Shown here piece by piece: positions 1-15,251 of a stretch of 64,000 bases of DNA (the first letter of the stretch is position 1; each line of letters opens with the position of its first letter). Origin of the DNA: Actinotalea caeni (GTDB lineage Bacteria; Actinomycetota; Actinomycetes; Actinomycetales; Beutenbergiaceae); contig NZ_WNXX01000002.1 of assembly GCF_009733795.1 (NCBI RefSeq), positions 1-64,000 on the forward strand, in the 5' to 3' direction. The notes beneath the pieces were generated by a model that saw only the letters and a program-made list of their open reading frames with translations, was not told the origin of the DNA and did no database searches. The translations under genes were made by a program, and so were the position numbers.

Positions 1-1
1 G

Positions 2-61
2 GCGACCCCGCCGAGCCCCGCCTCGGCGCCGAGCGCCCCGTCCGCGGCGTCCGGCGACTGA
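2..61 (+). CDS. C-terminal tail of an upstream protein (partial)
   Basis: From base 2 an open frame reads 19 codons rich in Ala, Pro and Ser, ends in Gly-Asp and stops at TGA 59-61. A strong hairpin follows 25 bases later (87-113), as expected behind the end of a gene. The composition looks like a disordered C-terminal tail. Nothing in it identifies the protein. Confidence 0.35.
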   Translation, partial: ATPPSPASAPSAPSAASGD

Positions 62-86
62 CGTCGTCGATGGCACGGCAGCAGGC

Positions 87-113
87 CGGCCCCGGACCTG
101 AGGTCCGGGGCCG
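87..113 (+). terminator. Intrinsic terminator-like hairpin upstream of the sensor kinase
   Basis: CGGCCCCGGACCT (87-99) pairs perfectly with AGGTCCGGGGCCG (101-113), effectively a 12-bp stem with a TGA loop. There is no T-tract, which is usual in high-GC actinobacteria. It lies inside the long upstream extension of the kinase open frame and argues against the ATG at 70 as the kinase start. Confidence 0.55.
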
Positions 114-213
114 ACCCGCGTCCACGGAGCGCGACACCGAGGAGCTGGCGGCCGGCGTGCCCCGCCCCGTCCCGGCGGCGTCGCCCGCCGCCACGCCCTC
201 CGGAGCGATCCGT

Positions 214-219
214 GATACT
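214..219 (+). promoter_or_regulatory. Candidate -10 box of a leaderless kinase transcript
   Basis: GATACT ends six bases before the ATG at 226, so transcription would begin at or next to the start codon. No Shine-Dalgarno sequence precedes that ATG. No convincing -35 is visible. The same geometry (-10, six bases, start codon) recurs at three other genes in the window. Confidence 0.4.
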
Positions 220-225
220 GACGCG

Positions 226-1704
226 ATGACGGAGGCGGCACGGCGGCGGTGGCACTGGAGCGTGCGCACCCGCGTCCTCGCCGCGCTCAGCCTGCTGACC
301 GCGCTGGCGCTGCTGGTCGCCGGCTCCACCGCCTACGTGCTGGAGCGCAACCGCCTCGACGACATGATCGACGGCGCGCTCGACCGCAGCCGAACCGAGT
401 TCCTCGCCCTGGCCGAGGACGGCGTCGACCCCAAGACGGGCCTGCCCTTCGAGGACGTCTCGCAGCTGCTGCTGGTCGCCCTGGGGCGGATCGTGCCCGG
501 CCCGAACGAGGGCATGGTCGCCTTCGTCGAGGGCGAGCACCGCTACAACCAGCCGGCCGAGTACCCCTACCAGCTCCAGCAGGACCGCGAGCTGATCCGG
601 CTGCTCGGGCCGATGACCGAGGCCCGCGTGGAGCTCCTGCGGCAGTCGCCTGCGGGGGCGTCCCTCACGACCACCGTCACCACCGAGCAGAGCAGCTACC
701 GGGTCCTCGTCGTGCCGGTCGTGGGCGGCTCCAGCTCCGGCGCGCTCGTGCTCGCGTTCGACCGCACGGCCGAGCACGCCGTCCTCGCCGACACCTACCG
801 CACCTACGCGCTCGTGGCGCTCGGTGCCGTCGTGCTCATCACCGCGCTCGGCTTCCTCATCGTCAGCGACCTGCTCAAGCCGGTCGCGCTGCTGCGCAGC
901 GCCGCCGCGCAGATCGGCTCCTCCGACGACCTGTCGCAGCGCATCGAGGTGGTCGGCAACGACGACCTCGCCGAGCTGACGAGCACCGTCAACGGGATGC
1001 TCGACCGCCTGGAGAACGCCTTCGCCTCGCAGCGGCAGCTGCTCGACGACGTCGGCCACGAGCTGCGCACGCCGCTCACCGTCGTCCGTGGCCACCTCGA
1101 GCTCATGGACCCCGCCGACCCCGAGGACGCAGCCGCCTCGCGCGCCGTCGCGCTCGACGAGCTCGACCGCATGAACTCGCTGGTCGAGGAGCTGGTCACG
1201 CTCGCCAAGGCGCGGCGCCCCGACTTCGTGACGCCGCAGCCCACCGACGTCGCGGTGCTCACCGACGAGGTGCTCACCAAGGCGCGGCCGCTGGGAGAGC
1301 GGCGCTGGACGCTCGACGGCCTCGCCGAGGTCGAGACGACCCTCGACGCGCGCCGGGTGACGCAGGCCTGGCTGCAGCTGGCGAGCAACGCCGTCAAGTT
1401 CTCCGCCGAGGGCTCCACGGTCGCGCTCGGCTCCGCGGCCGGGGACGGTGTCGTCCGGCTCTGGGTGCGCGACGAGGGCATCGGCATCGACCCCGCCGAC
1501 CACGACCGCGTCTTCGACCGCTTCGTGCGGGCCGAGCGCAGCGGTGCCGAGGGCTCCGGGCTCGGCCTGACGATCGTGCGCTCGATCGCGCAGGCGCACG
1601 GCGGCACCGTCGAGCTCGACTCCCGCCCCGGCATCGGCAGCACGTTCACGATGGTGCTGCCGCTCGACGGACCCCGACCCGACGACCCCCACGAGGTGCC
1701 ATGA
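226..1704 (+). CDS. Two-component sensor histidine kinase
   Basis: A 492-residue membrane sensor kinase that should autophosphorylate and pass phosphate to the response regulator encoded next. A first membrane helix near residues 15-40 and a second near 190-218 flank an extracytoplasmic sensor region of about 150 residues. A HAMP linker follows, then the H-box (VGHELRTPLT, phospho-acceptor His) and an HATPase domain with N-box (ASNAVKFS), G1 (DEGIGID), F (FDRF) and G2 (GSGLGL) motifs. ATG 226 is preferred to ATG 70 because the extension crosses a terminator hairpin and is low-complexity. The stop overlaps the regulator start as ATGA at 1701-1704, so the two are translationally coupled. The signal sensed is unknown. 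Confidence 0.9.
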   Translation: MTEAARRRWHWSVRTRVLAALSLLTALALLVAGSTAYVLERNRLDDMIDGALDRSRTEFLALAEDGVDPKTGLPFEDVSQLLLVALGRIVPGPNEGMVAFVEGEHRYNQPAEYPYQLQQDRELIRLLGPMTEARVELLRQSPAGASLTTTVTTEQSSYRVLVVPVVGGSSSGALVLAFDRTAEHAVLADTYRTYALVALGAVVLITALGFLIVSDLLKPVALLRSAAAQIGSSDDLSQRIEVVGNDDLAELTSTVNGMLDRLENAFASQRQLLDDVGHELRTPLTVVRGHLELMDPADPEDAAASRAVALDELDRMNSLVEELVTLAKARRPDFVTPQPTDVAVLTDEVLTKARPLGERRWTLDGLAEVETTLDARRVTQAWLQLASNAVKFSAEGSTVALGSAAGDGVVRLWVRDEGIGIDPADHDRVFDRFVRAERSGAEGSGLGLTIVRSIAQAHGGTVELDSRPGIGSTFTMVLPLDGPRPDDPHEVP

Positions 1705-2363
1705 GCCAGATCCTGATCGTCGAGGACGAGGAGCGGATCGCGTCCTTCGTCGCGAAGGGGCTGCGGTCGGCCGGCTACACCTCGCACCACGTCGGCACCG
1801 GCCGGGAGGGCATCGACCTCGCCACCAGCGGCGAGTTCGACCTGCTGATCCTCGACCTCGGGCTGCCGGACGTCGACGGCTTCGAGGTGCTGAGCACCAT
1901 CCGCAGCCTGGGCGTCACGACCCCGGTCATCATCCTCACGGCCCGCAACTCGGTCACCGACACCGTCGCCGGGCTCGAGGGCGGCGCCGATGACTACGTC
2001 GCCAAGCCGTTCCGCTTCGAGGAGCTGCTGGCCAGGGTGCGGCTGCGGCTGCGGCAGGACTCCGCCGCCGGCGCGGAGGTCAACGTCCTCACCCACAACG
2101 ACCTCTCGCTCGACCTGCGCTCGCGGCGGCTGGCGGTCGGCAGCACCGAGGTCGACCTGTCCGCGCGCGAGTTCGCGCTCGCGGAGACGTTCCTGCGCAA
2201 CCCGGGCCAGGTGCTCAGCCGGGAGCAGCTGCTCTCGCGCGTGTGGGGCTACGACTTCGACCCGGGCAGCAACGTCGTCGACGTCTACGTGCGGTACCTG
2301 CGCAAGAAGGTCGGCGCCCACCGGATCGAGACCGTCCGCGGCATGGGGTACCGGCTGGTGTGA
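1701..2363 (+). CDS. OmpR-family response regulator
   Basis: A 220-residue DNA-binding regulator, the partner of the overlapping histidine kinase. The receiver domain has the acidic pair (VEDEE), the phospho-acceptor Asp in LLILDLGLPD and the conserved Lys in VAKPFRF. The C-terminal half is a winged-helix OmpR/PhoB output domain ending in RYLRKKVG and the typical ETVRGMGYRL tail. Length and architecture are normal for the family. Target genes cannot be read from this window. Confidence 0.93.
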   Translation: MSQILIVEDEERIASFVAKGLRSAGYTSHHVGTGREGIDLATSGEFDLLILDLGLPDVDGFEVLSTIRSLGVTTPVIILTARNSVTDTVAGLEGGADDYVAKPFRFEELLARVRLRLRQDSAAGAEVNVLTHNDLSLDLRSRRLAVGSTEVDLSAREFALAETFLRNPGQVLSREQLLSRVWGYDFDPGSNVVDVYVRYLRKKVGAHRIETVRGMGYRLV

Positions 2364-2440
2364 GGGCGGTTCCGCGCCGTGCGCGACGGGCCGCCCACGG
2401 CCGCCCACGGGCCGCGCAGCGCGCGTCGCGGTGGACGTGT

Positions 2441-2469
2441 TCGACCGACGCGCGCTCGGCAGGTACACT
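2441..2469 (+). promoter_or_regulatory. Promoter of the tRNA-Trp-secE-nusG unit
   Basis: TCGACC (2441-2446) and TACACT (2464-2469) are separated by 17 bases, a good sigma-A-type arrangement. The predicted start is about 75 bases before the mature tRNA. Confidence 0.55.
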
Positions 2470-2552
2470 CGATCCCCGGTGGTCTCCTCCGCCATGCTGC
2501 TCGCTGCCCGGCACGCGCCGGACGACGGGCCGCGGGAGGCGGGGATCGTCCT

Positions 2553-2628
2553 AGGGCAGTGGCGCAATTGGTAGCGCACCGGTCTCCAAAACCGGCGGTT
2601 GTGGGTTCGAGTCCCTCCTGCCCTGCCA
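2553..2628 (+). tRNA. trpT: tRNA-Trp (CCA anticodon)
   Basis: The acceptor stem AGGGCAG pairs with CTGCCCT (2618-2624), followed by discriminator G and an encoded CCA (2626-2628). The anticodon stem CCGGT/ACCGG closes the loop CTCCAAA with anticodon CCA at 2586-2588, reading UGG. The T-loop is TTCGAGT; one T-stem pair (2602-2616) is a T-T mismatch. It sits directly upstream of secE, a common bacterial arrangement, and is probably co-transcribed with secE-nusG and processed out. Confidence 0.96.
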
Positions 2629-2737
2629 GGGCCTGGTCCGCGGTCGCCGCGGACGGGTCCGGCGGGGGCCCGTCCAGCGCCCCGAGGAGGTCGCGCCAGC
2701 TCCGGCCGACCCGCACCGAGTCAGTGAGGAAGCACGA

Positions 2738-3271
2738 GTGAGCAGGTCCACCAACGCGTCGCCGGGTGCCCCCGACGACGACGAGGGTCGGCTCGCCGAC
2801 GGTTCCACCGAGCCGACGGACGACGTCGCGGCGGACGCCGCTGCCGACGCCGACGAGGCCGGTACCGCTGACGACGACGCCGTGGCCGACGAGCCCGCCG
2901 GGTCCGAGGACTCCGACGACGCCGACCGCGACGACGACGCGGTGCCCGCCACCGCCGCGGCGGTGGCCCGCAGCCGTGAGGCTGCGCGCGAGCGCAAGCA
3001 GGCCGCGCGGTCGGGCGGCAAGCCCGCAGCGCGTCCCGCCGCCCGCCCCGCGGCCCGCGCCGGCAAGGACGAGCGCCGGGGCCCGATCGCGGCGATCGTG
3101 CTGTTCGTGCGGCAGGTCATCTCCGAGCTGCGCAAGGTGGTCACCCCCACCGGCAAGGAGCTGGGGACCTACGTCGCCGTCGTCATCGTGTTCGTGCTCG
3201 TCGTGATGGCCTACGTCGGCGTCCTCGACTTCGCGATCGGCAGGCTCGTCCTGTGGGCGTTCGGCGGCTGA
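2738..3271 (+). CDS. secE: Preprotein translocase subunit SecE
   Basis: The small essential subunit that clamps SecY in the SecYEG channel. The conserved part is the last 60 or so residues: an amphipathic segment (VRQVISELRKVVTPTGKE) and one membrane helix near residues 145-170. The preceding 110 residues form an acidic, then Arg/Ala-rich low-complexity extension, making the 177-residue protein much longer than the typical 60-130. GTG 2738 follows GTGAGGA at 2724-2730. It lies between tRNA-Trp and nusG in the standard order. Confidence 0.93.
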   Translation: MSRSTNASPGAPDDDEGRLADGSTEPTDDVAADAAADADEAGTADDDAVADEPAGSEDSDDADRDDDAVPATAAAVARSREAARERKQAARSGGKPAARPAARPAARAGKDERRGPIAAIVLFVRQVISELRKVVTPTGKELGTYVAVVIVFVLVVMAYVGVLDFAIGRLVLWAFGG

Positions 3272-3322
3272 CGGCCCCACCCCCAGACCACACCACCAGA
3301 TAAGCCAAGGAAGCAGGTCACC

Positions 3323-4120
3323 GTGTCCGAGCAGCCCCTCGACCAGCCCGTCGCGGCCGAGGTCGACGAGGAGCCCACCACGGCCGTCGAGACCGCGGAC
3401 GAGACCGACGAGAGCACCGCCGTCGACACCGACGAGAGCGCCGCGGAGGCCGCCGAGGCCTCCGACGCGACCGACGAGGTCGAGCCCGCCGACGAGGTCG
3501 AGCCCGCCGAGGACGCGGAGGAGGACCCGGTCGAGGCCTTCCGCCGCGAGCTGCGGATGCTCCCCGGCGACTGGTACGTCGTGCACTCCTACGCCGGCTA
3601 CGAGAACCGCGTGAAGGCGAACCTCGAGTCGCGCATCCAGTCCCTCAACATGGAGGACTACATCTTCCAGGTCGAGGTGCCGATGGAGGAGGTCGTCGAG
3701 GTCAAGAACTCGGTGCGCAAGGTCGTCAAGCGCGTGCGCATCCCGAGCTACGTCCTCGTCCGCATGGAGATGACCGACGAGTCCTGGGGCGCCGTGCGGC
3801 ACACGCCGGGCGTCACCCAGTTCGTGGGCGCCTCGCACTCGCCGCCGCCGCTCTCGCTCGACGACGTCATGAAGATGCTCGCCCCGACCATCGAGGCCAA
3901 GGCTCCGGTGCAGCGCGGCGGCACCACCTCGGCCGCGGCGCCGGTCGAGGTCGACTTCGAGGTCGGCGAGTCGGTCACCGTCACCGACGGCCCGTTCGAC
4001 ACGCTGCCGGCCACGATCTCCGAGATCAACGCCGAGGCCCAGAAGCTCAAGGTCCTCGTGTCGATCTTCGGCCGCGAGACCCCGGTCGAGCTGTCGTTCA
4101 ACCAGGTCGCCAAGATCTGA
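3323..4120 (+). CDS. nusG: Transcription termination/antitermination factor NusG
   Basis: NusG binds RNA polymerase and links it to Rho or to the ribosome. The NGN domain starts near residue 84 ([11 protein letters not shown]) and a KOW domain covers about 213-265 ([13 protein letters not shown]). The first 78 residues are a Glu/Asp/Ala/Thr-rich tail, a known actinobacterial feature. GTG 3323 is preceded by AAGGAAGC. It follows secE by 51 bases. Confidence 0.95.
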   Translation: MSEQPLDQPVAAEVDEEPTTAVETADETDESTAVDTDESAAEAAEASDATDEVEPADEVEPAEDAEEDPVEAFRRELRMLPGDWYVVHSYAGYENRVKANLESRIQSLNMEDYIFQVEVPMEEVVEVKNSVRKVVKRVRIPSYVLVRMEMTDESWGAVRHTPGVTQFVGASHSPPPLSLDDVMKMLAPTIEAKAPVQRGGTTSAAAPVEVDFEVGESVTVTDGPFDTLPATISEINAEAQKLKVLVSIFGRETPVELSFNQVAKI

Positions 4121-4266
4121 CGCACCACCTGCAGTCCCGCGCCGCGTGCGTCGGCACCCGGTTCTGACCGGCCCGATCGCGACGGCGTCACCGCCCGGCG
4201 GCCACCGTCGCCGGGATGCAACCGGGTCATCGCCCACGGCGTCGGCCCACCACACAGGAGAAGGCA

Positions 4267-4698
4267 ATGCCCCCCAAGAAGAAGGCCGTCGGCCTCATCA
4301 AGCTCCAGATCCAGGCCGGCGCGGCCAACCCCGCGCCGCCGATCGGCCCCGCGCTCGGTCAGCACGGCGTCAACATCATGGAGTTCTGCAAGGCGTACAA
4401 CGCCGCGACCGAGTCGCAGCGCGGCAACGTCATCCCGGTCGAGATCACGGTGTACGAGGACCGCTCGTTCACCTTCATCACCAAGACCCCGCCCGCCGCG
4501 GAGCTGATCAAGAAGGCCGCCGGCGTGCAGAAGGGGTCCTCGACCCCGCACACCGTCAAGGTCGCCTCGCTCAGCCAGGAGCAGGTCCGCGAGATCGCGC
4601 AGCAGAAGCTGGTCGACCTCAACGCCCGCGACCTCGACGCCGCCGCCAAGATCATCGCCGGCACCGCCCGGTCGATGGGGATCACCGTCACCGACTGA
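4267..4698 (+). CDS. rplK: 50S ribosomal protein L11
   Basis: A 143-residue L11, the exact usual bacterial length. It forms the GTPase-associated centre with 23S rRNA and is the thiostrepton site. The N-terminal [19 protein letters not shown] segment is diagnostic. ATG 4267, with CAGGAGAAGG before it, is chosen over the in-frame ATG at 4216, whose extra 17 residues do not resemble L11. Confidence 0.97.
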   Translation: MPPKKKAVGLIKLQIQAGAANPAPPIGPALGQHGVNIMEFCKAYNAATESQRGNVIPVEITVYEDRSFTFITKTPPAAELIKKAAGVQKGSSTPHTVKVASLSQEQVREIAQQKLVDLNARDLDAAAKIIAGTARSMGITVTD

Positions 4699-4708
4699 GG
4701 TCCCCGCA

Positions 4709-4730
4709 CCTCCCGGCCGTCGCCGGGAGG
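4709..4730 (+). other. Intercistronic hairpin between rplK and rplA
   Basis: CCTCCCGGC (4709-4717) pairs with GCCGGGAGG (4722-4730) over a CGTC loop. No T-tract follows. It may be a processing or partial termination site within the rplK-rplA transcript, or part of the L1 feedback region. Confidence 0.4.
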
Positions 4731-4790
4731 CCACCCAGTGGAAGGGCCGCGCGGGCCCGCACCACGACTGCTCAGAGCTAGGAGAAGCAG

Positions 4791-5507
4791 ATGACCACGC
4801 GCAGCAAGAGCTACCGCAAGGCCGCCGAGCCGATCGACCGTAGCCGTCTCTACACCCCCGCCGAGGCCGTGCGTCTCGCCAAGCAGGGTGCGACCACCAA
4901 GTTCGACTCCACCGTCGAGGTGGCGTTCCGGCTCGGCGTCGACCCCCGCAAGGCCGACCAGATGGTCCGCGGCACCGTCAACCTGCCGCACGGCACCGGC
5001 AAGACCGCCCGCGTCATCGTGTTCGCCACCGGTGAGCGCGCCGCGCAGGCCGAGGCCGCTGGTGCGGACGAGGTCGGCGGCGACGAGCTGATCGAGAAGG
5101 TCGCGGCCGGCTACACCGACTTCGACGCCGCGGTCGCCACCCCGGACCTCATGGGCAAGGTCGGTCGCCTGGGCCGCGTGCTCGGTCCCCGTGGCCTCAT
5201 GCCGAACCCGAAGACCGGCACCGTGACGATGGACGTGGCGAAGGCCGTCAACGACATCAAGGGCGGCCGGATCGAGTTCCGCGTCGACAAGCACGCCAAC
5301 CTGCACTTCATCATCGGCAAGGCGAGCTTCGACGAGAAGCAGCTGCTCGACAACTACGCGGCGGCGCTCGAGGAGATCCTGCGGCTCAAGCCGAGCTCGG
5401 CCAAGGGTCGCTACATCACCAAGGCGACGCTGAGCACGACGATGGGCCCGGGCATCCCGCTCGACCCGACCCGCACGCGCAACCTCGCCGAGGACGGCGC
5501 CGCCTGA
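4791..5507 (+). CDS. rplA: 50S ribosomal protein L1
   Basis: A 238-residue L1, the L1-stalk protein that also acts as translational repressor of its own operon in many bacteria. The hallmark motif [14 protein letters not shown] is present, as is the C-terminal [12 protein letters not shown] 4791 is preceded by TAGGAGAAGC. It is the last gene of the secE-nusG-rplK-rplA run and is followed by a strong terminator. Confidence 0.97.
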   Translation: MTTRSKSYRKAAEPIDRSRLYTPAEAVRLAKQGATTKFDSTVEVAFRLGVDPRKADQMVRGTVNLPHGTGKTARVIVFATGERAAQAEAAGADEVGGDELIEKVAAGYTDFDAAVATPDLMGKVGRLGRVLGPRGLMPNPKTGTVTMDVAKAVNDIKGGRIEFRVDKHANLHFIIGKASFDEKQLLDNYAAALEEILRLKPSSAKGRYITKATLSTTMGPGIPLDPTRTRNLAEDGAA

Positions 5508-5530
5508 TCCAGGCGCCCACGGCTCGACGA

Positions 5531-5561
5531 CGGGGCCGCACCCACGCCGGGTGCGGCCCCG
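5531..5561 (+). terminator. Terminator after rplA
   Basis: A perfect 13-bp stem, CGGGGCCGCACCC (5531-5543) with GGGTGCGGCCCCG (5549-5561), has a five-base loop and is followed by TTCTCGTTCG. It separates rplA from the rplJ promoter. Confidence 0.85.
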
Positions 5562-5648
5562 TTCTCGTTCGTCGTCGCCGGTGCCCGCAGGTGGCGGCTG
5601 GATCGGCGTGGGATCGGCCACACCTGCACCCTCGGCGCCCGTCCCGAT

Positions 5649-5677
5649 TTGCTGTGCTGGACGGCGTGACCTAGACT
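5649..5677 (+). promoter_or_regulatory. Promoter of rplJ-rplL
   Basis: TTGCTG (5649-5654) and TAGACT (5672-5677) are exactly 17 bases apart, close to the sigma-A consensus. Transcription would start near 5684, giving a leader of about 170 bases. Confidence 0.75.
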
Positions 5678-5683
5678 GACCGC

Positions 5684-5854
5684 TGCCCAAGACCGCCGGT
5701 CGCCCGTCACCAGACGGGACGAAGTCCACGGATGTGGAGCCTGCGCAGGCGAGAGTTCGGTGTCACGTCCCGTGAACCTTCCGAGCCCCGTGCCTGCGCG
5801 CGGGGCTCTTGTCATGTGTGGGCCCGGTGGCACCGAAAGATCAAGGAGGGGCCC
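5684..5854 (+). ncRNA. L10 leader (autoregulatory 5' UTR of rplJ)
   Basis: The leader between the rplJ promoter and its ATG can fold into several hairpins and occupies the position of the known L10 leader, which binds L10-(L7/L12) to repress translation. A late hairpin pairs GAGCCCCG (5783-5790) with CGGGGCTC (5801-5808) and is followed by TTGTC, so premature termination is also possible. The AAGGAGGG ribosome site at 5843-5850 lies just downstream. The call rests on position and folding; no covariance search was run. Confidence 0.6.
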
Positions 5855-6391
5855 ATGGCACGGCCTGACAAGGCGGCTGCTGTCGCCGAGCTCACGGAGC
5901 GTTTCAAGAACTCCTCGGCTGCCGTCCTGACCGAGTACCGCGGGCTCACCGTGTCGCAGCTCAGCGAGCTGCGGACCAAGCTCGGCGCGGACACCCAGTA
6001 CGCCGTCGTCAAGAACACGCTCACCGCCATCGCGGCCAAGGAAGCCGGGCTCGACCTGTTCGAGGGGGACACGGCGCTCGCCGGTCCGTCCGCGATCGCG
6101 TTCGTCTCGGGTGACCCCGTGGAGGCGGCGAAGGGTCTGCGCGACTTCGCGAAGGCCAACCCCGCTCTCGTCATCAAGGGCGGCGTCATGGAGGGCAGGG
6201 CCCTCAGCGCCGCCGAGGTGACCAAGCTCGCGGACCTCGAGTCCCGCGAGGTGCTGCTGGCCAAGGCGGCCGGCGCGATGAAGGCGAAGCTGTTCCAGGC
6301 TGCCTACGTCTTCACCGCTCCTGCCAGCAAGGCGGTGCGCACCATCGAAGCCCTGCGCGAGAAGCAGGCGTCCACCGGCGAAGCCGCCTGA
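5855..6391 (+). CDS. rplJ: 50S ribosomal protein L10
   Basis: A 178-residue L10, the base of the ribosomal stalk that carries L7/L12 dimers. The N-terminal half ([13 protein letters not shown], then [13 protein letters not shown]-type sequence) binds rRNA and the C-terminal helix binds L7/L12. ATG 5855 follows the excellent site AAGGAGGG; a longer in-frame ATG at 5732 lies in the structured leader and is rejected. Co-transcribed with rplL. Confidence 0.96.
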   Translation: MARPDKAAAVAELTERFKNSSAAVLTEYRGLTVSQLSELRTKLGADTQYAVVKNTLTAIAAKEAGLDLFEGDTALAGPSAIAFVSGDPVEAAKGLRDFAKANPALVIKGGVMEGRALSAAEVTKLADLESREVLLAKAAGAMKAKLFQAAYVFTAPASKAVRTIEALREKQASTGEAA

Positions 6392-6484
6392 GGCTGCGCC
6401 ACACCACCCACCGCGCTTCTCTGCGCCAAGCCCCTGCCCGGCCCCAGCCGGCCCGGTAGGACCCACACAGGAAGGAACGCCATC

Positions 6485-6877
6485 ATGGCGAAGCTCACCA
6501 CCGACGAGCTCATCGAGGCTTTCAAGGAGCTCACCCTCATCGAGCTCTCCGAGTTCGTGAAGCAGTTCGAGGAGGTCTTCGAGGTCACCGCTGCCGCCCC
6601 GGCCGCTGCCGTCGTGGCCGCCGCCCCGGGTGCGCCCGGCGCCGCCGAGGAGTCCGCCGAGGAGCAGTCGGAGTTCGACGTCATCCTCGAGACCGTCGGC
6701 GACAAGAAGATCCAGGTCATCAAGGAGGTGCGTGCGCTCACGTCGCTCGGCCTCAAGGAGGCCAAGGACCTCGTCGACGGCGCCCCCAAGCCCGTCCTCG
6801 AGGGTGTCGCCAAGGAGCAGGCCGACAAGGCCAAGGAGCAGCTCGAGGCCGCCGGCGCCACCGTCACCGTCAAGTGA
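6485..6877 (+). CDS. rplL: 50S ribosomal protein L7/L12
   Basis: A 130-residue stalk protein that recruits translational GTPases. The N-terminal dimerisation domain ([20 protein letters not shown]) is followed by an Ala-rich hinge at about residues 38-60. The globular C-terminal domain has the conserved [19 protein letters not shown]-type helix ([19 protein letters not shown] here). ATG 6485 follows AGGAAGGAA. A strong terminator comes 21 bases after the stop. Confidence 0.97.
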   Translation: MAKLTTDELIEAFKELTLIELSEFVKQFEEVFEVTAAAPAAAVVAAAPGAPGAAEESAEEQSEFDVILETVGDKKIQVIKEVRALTSLGLKEAKDLVDGAPKPVLEGVAKEQADKAKEQLEAAGATVTVK

Positions 6878-6898
6878 CGACCGCCTGACAGCGTCACG

Positions 6899-6926
6899 AA
6901 GGCCCGCACCGTTCGGTGCGGGCCTT
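6899..6926 (+). terminator. Terminator after rplL
   Basis: AAGGCCCGCACC (6899-6910) pairs perfectly with GGTGCGGGCCTT (6915-6926) over a GTTC tetraloop, followed by CGTCGTG. Confidence 0.85.
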
Positions 6927-6963
6927 CGTCGTGCCCGGCCCCGTGGCGTGAGCTCGTACCTCG

Positions 6964-7001
6964 GTGCCGAGCTCGTACGGTGCACGCTACGAGCTCGGCA
7001 C
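6964..7001. repeat. Palindromic element, copy 1 (GAGCTC type)
   Basis: Arms GTGCCGAGCTCGTA (6964-6977) and TACGAGCTCGGCAC (6988-7001) are perfect inverted repeats around a GTGCAC-containing centre. Half copies of the same arm occur on both sides (6951-6960 and 7006-7015). The arm and centre match the palindrome at 18577-18612 at nearly every position when C/T differences are allowed, so the two look like one repeat family. Confidence 0.75.
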
Positions 7002-7116
7002 GAGGGTACGAGCTCGCGCCGGCGGGCGCGGATGTGCGGCGGGGGAGGCGGTGTGCCTCCCGAGGTCGTGCTTCGCCGTCGAGCTCGTGCTTCGCTGCCG
7101 AGGTCGTGCCGGGCCC

Positions 7117-7259
7117 GGCACGAGCTCGGCGCCACGGCACGAGCTCGGTACCACGGCACGAGCTCGGCGCCACGGCACGAGCTCGGCGCCACGGCACGAG
7201 CTCGGCGCCACGGCACGAGCTCGGTACCACGGCACGAGCTCGGCTCCAGGGCACGAGCT
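7117..7259. repeat. 19-nt tandem repeat array
   Basis: Eight head-to-tail units start at 7117, 7136, 7155, 7174, 7193, 7212, 7231 and 7250. The consensus is GGCACGAGCTCGGCGCCAC, with GGTACC or GGCTCC variants at the unit centre and a partial last unit. Each unit contains the palindrome CGAGCTCG. Units abut without spacers, so this is not a CRISPR array. It lies 220 bases upstream of the rpoB -35 box. Confidence 0.9.
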
Positions 7260-7478
7260 GGCGACCGGCGGAGCCGGCGCGAGGCGGATGCGGCGGGTGG
7301 TGGGTGCTCGGCCGGGGACCGCGCCGTGGCGCAGCCCAAGCGTCGCGGGCGCAGGTCCCAGAGCGCCTCGCGCCCACCGCCGGAACCCGCCTGCGGCGTG
7401 GCGCGGGGGCTGAGTGGCGGCGTGGCGCGGGTGGGGAGTATGGTGTGCGTCACTTACCGGTGGCCCAGTGGCGGGCGC

Positions 7479-7507
7479 TGGACATGCGATGGCGCGTGCC
7501 CTATAGT
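7479..7507 (+). promoter_or_regulatory. Promoter of rpoB-rpoC
   Basis: TGGACA (7479-7484) and TATAGT (7502-7507) are separated by 17 bases, one of the best sigma-A matches in the window. The leader to the TTG start would be about 155 bases. Confidence 0.8.
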
Positions 7508-7667
7508 TGGTCCTTGCTCTGTGCTCTCTGACCCCGTCCTGCCCTTCCGCCGGTTTGCGGCCACGCTCGTGCGACTACCCGTTGGGTAGGAGCGAGCGCC
7601 AACCCGGCAGGGCTTGACCGGGGCGGTTCCGCACGCGCAAGCCACACGACGCCGGGAAGGACCCCTC

Positions 7668-11165
<3,498 letters not shown>

Positions 11166-11169
11166 GCGA

Positions 11170-11201
11170 CGCCCCGGCGCCGGTGAGCCGGCGCCGGGGC
11201 G
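11170..11201 (+). other. Perfect hairpin between rpoB and rpoC
   Basis: CGCCCCGGCGCCGG (11170-11183) pairs with CCGGCGCCGGGGCG (11188-11201), 14 GC-rich pairs closing a TGAG loop. No T-rich tail follows. Because rpoC must be read through, it is more likely an RNA processing, stabilising or partial attenuation element than a full terminator. Confidence 0.55.
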
Positions 11202-11265
11202 GAACGCTCCTCCATCCTCGAAGACTCCACCCACGACCACAGGTCGAAGGAAGTAGGGAAACCAA

Positions 11266-15150
<3,885 letters not shown>

Positions 15151-15166
15151 CCCCGACCTGACACGG

Positions 15167-15197
15167 ACGCCCCCGGCCCTTCTTGGGTCGGGGGCGT
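15167..15197 (+). terminator. Terminator after rpoC
   Basis: ACGCCCCCGGCCC (15167-15179) pairs with GGGTCGGGGGCGT (15185-15197) with one G-T pair and a TTCTT loop, followed by TCGTGCG. It ends the rpoBC transcript and also lies downstream of the convergent cutC gene. Confidence 0.8.
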
Positions 15198-15251
15198 TCG
15201 TGCGTCACGTGCGGTGCTGGGTCGTCTCACCTCCGGTCTGCCGCGCGACGA

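Larger units (their letters stand above)
6927..7478. other. Repeat-rich rplL-rpoB intergenic region
   Basis: About 550 bases with no credible gene. It holds a GAGCTCG-rich palindrome (6964-7001) with flanking half copies, an eight-unit 19-nt tandem array (7117-7259) and GC-rich unstructured sequence up to the rpoB promoter. Open frames across it are repeat-driven, showing the same peptides in several frames. Confidence 0.8.

Noticed and set aside
249-1700. Open frame across the sensor kinase leading into the response regulator
   Set aside because: Only the part from ATG 1701 is real; the rest is a +1 frame of the kinase, almost all Arg/Ala/Pro.
7117-7259. Possible CRISPR array
   Set aside because: Units are 19 bases and directly abutting, with no spacers and no cas genes nearby.
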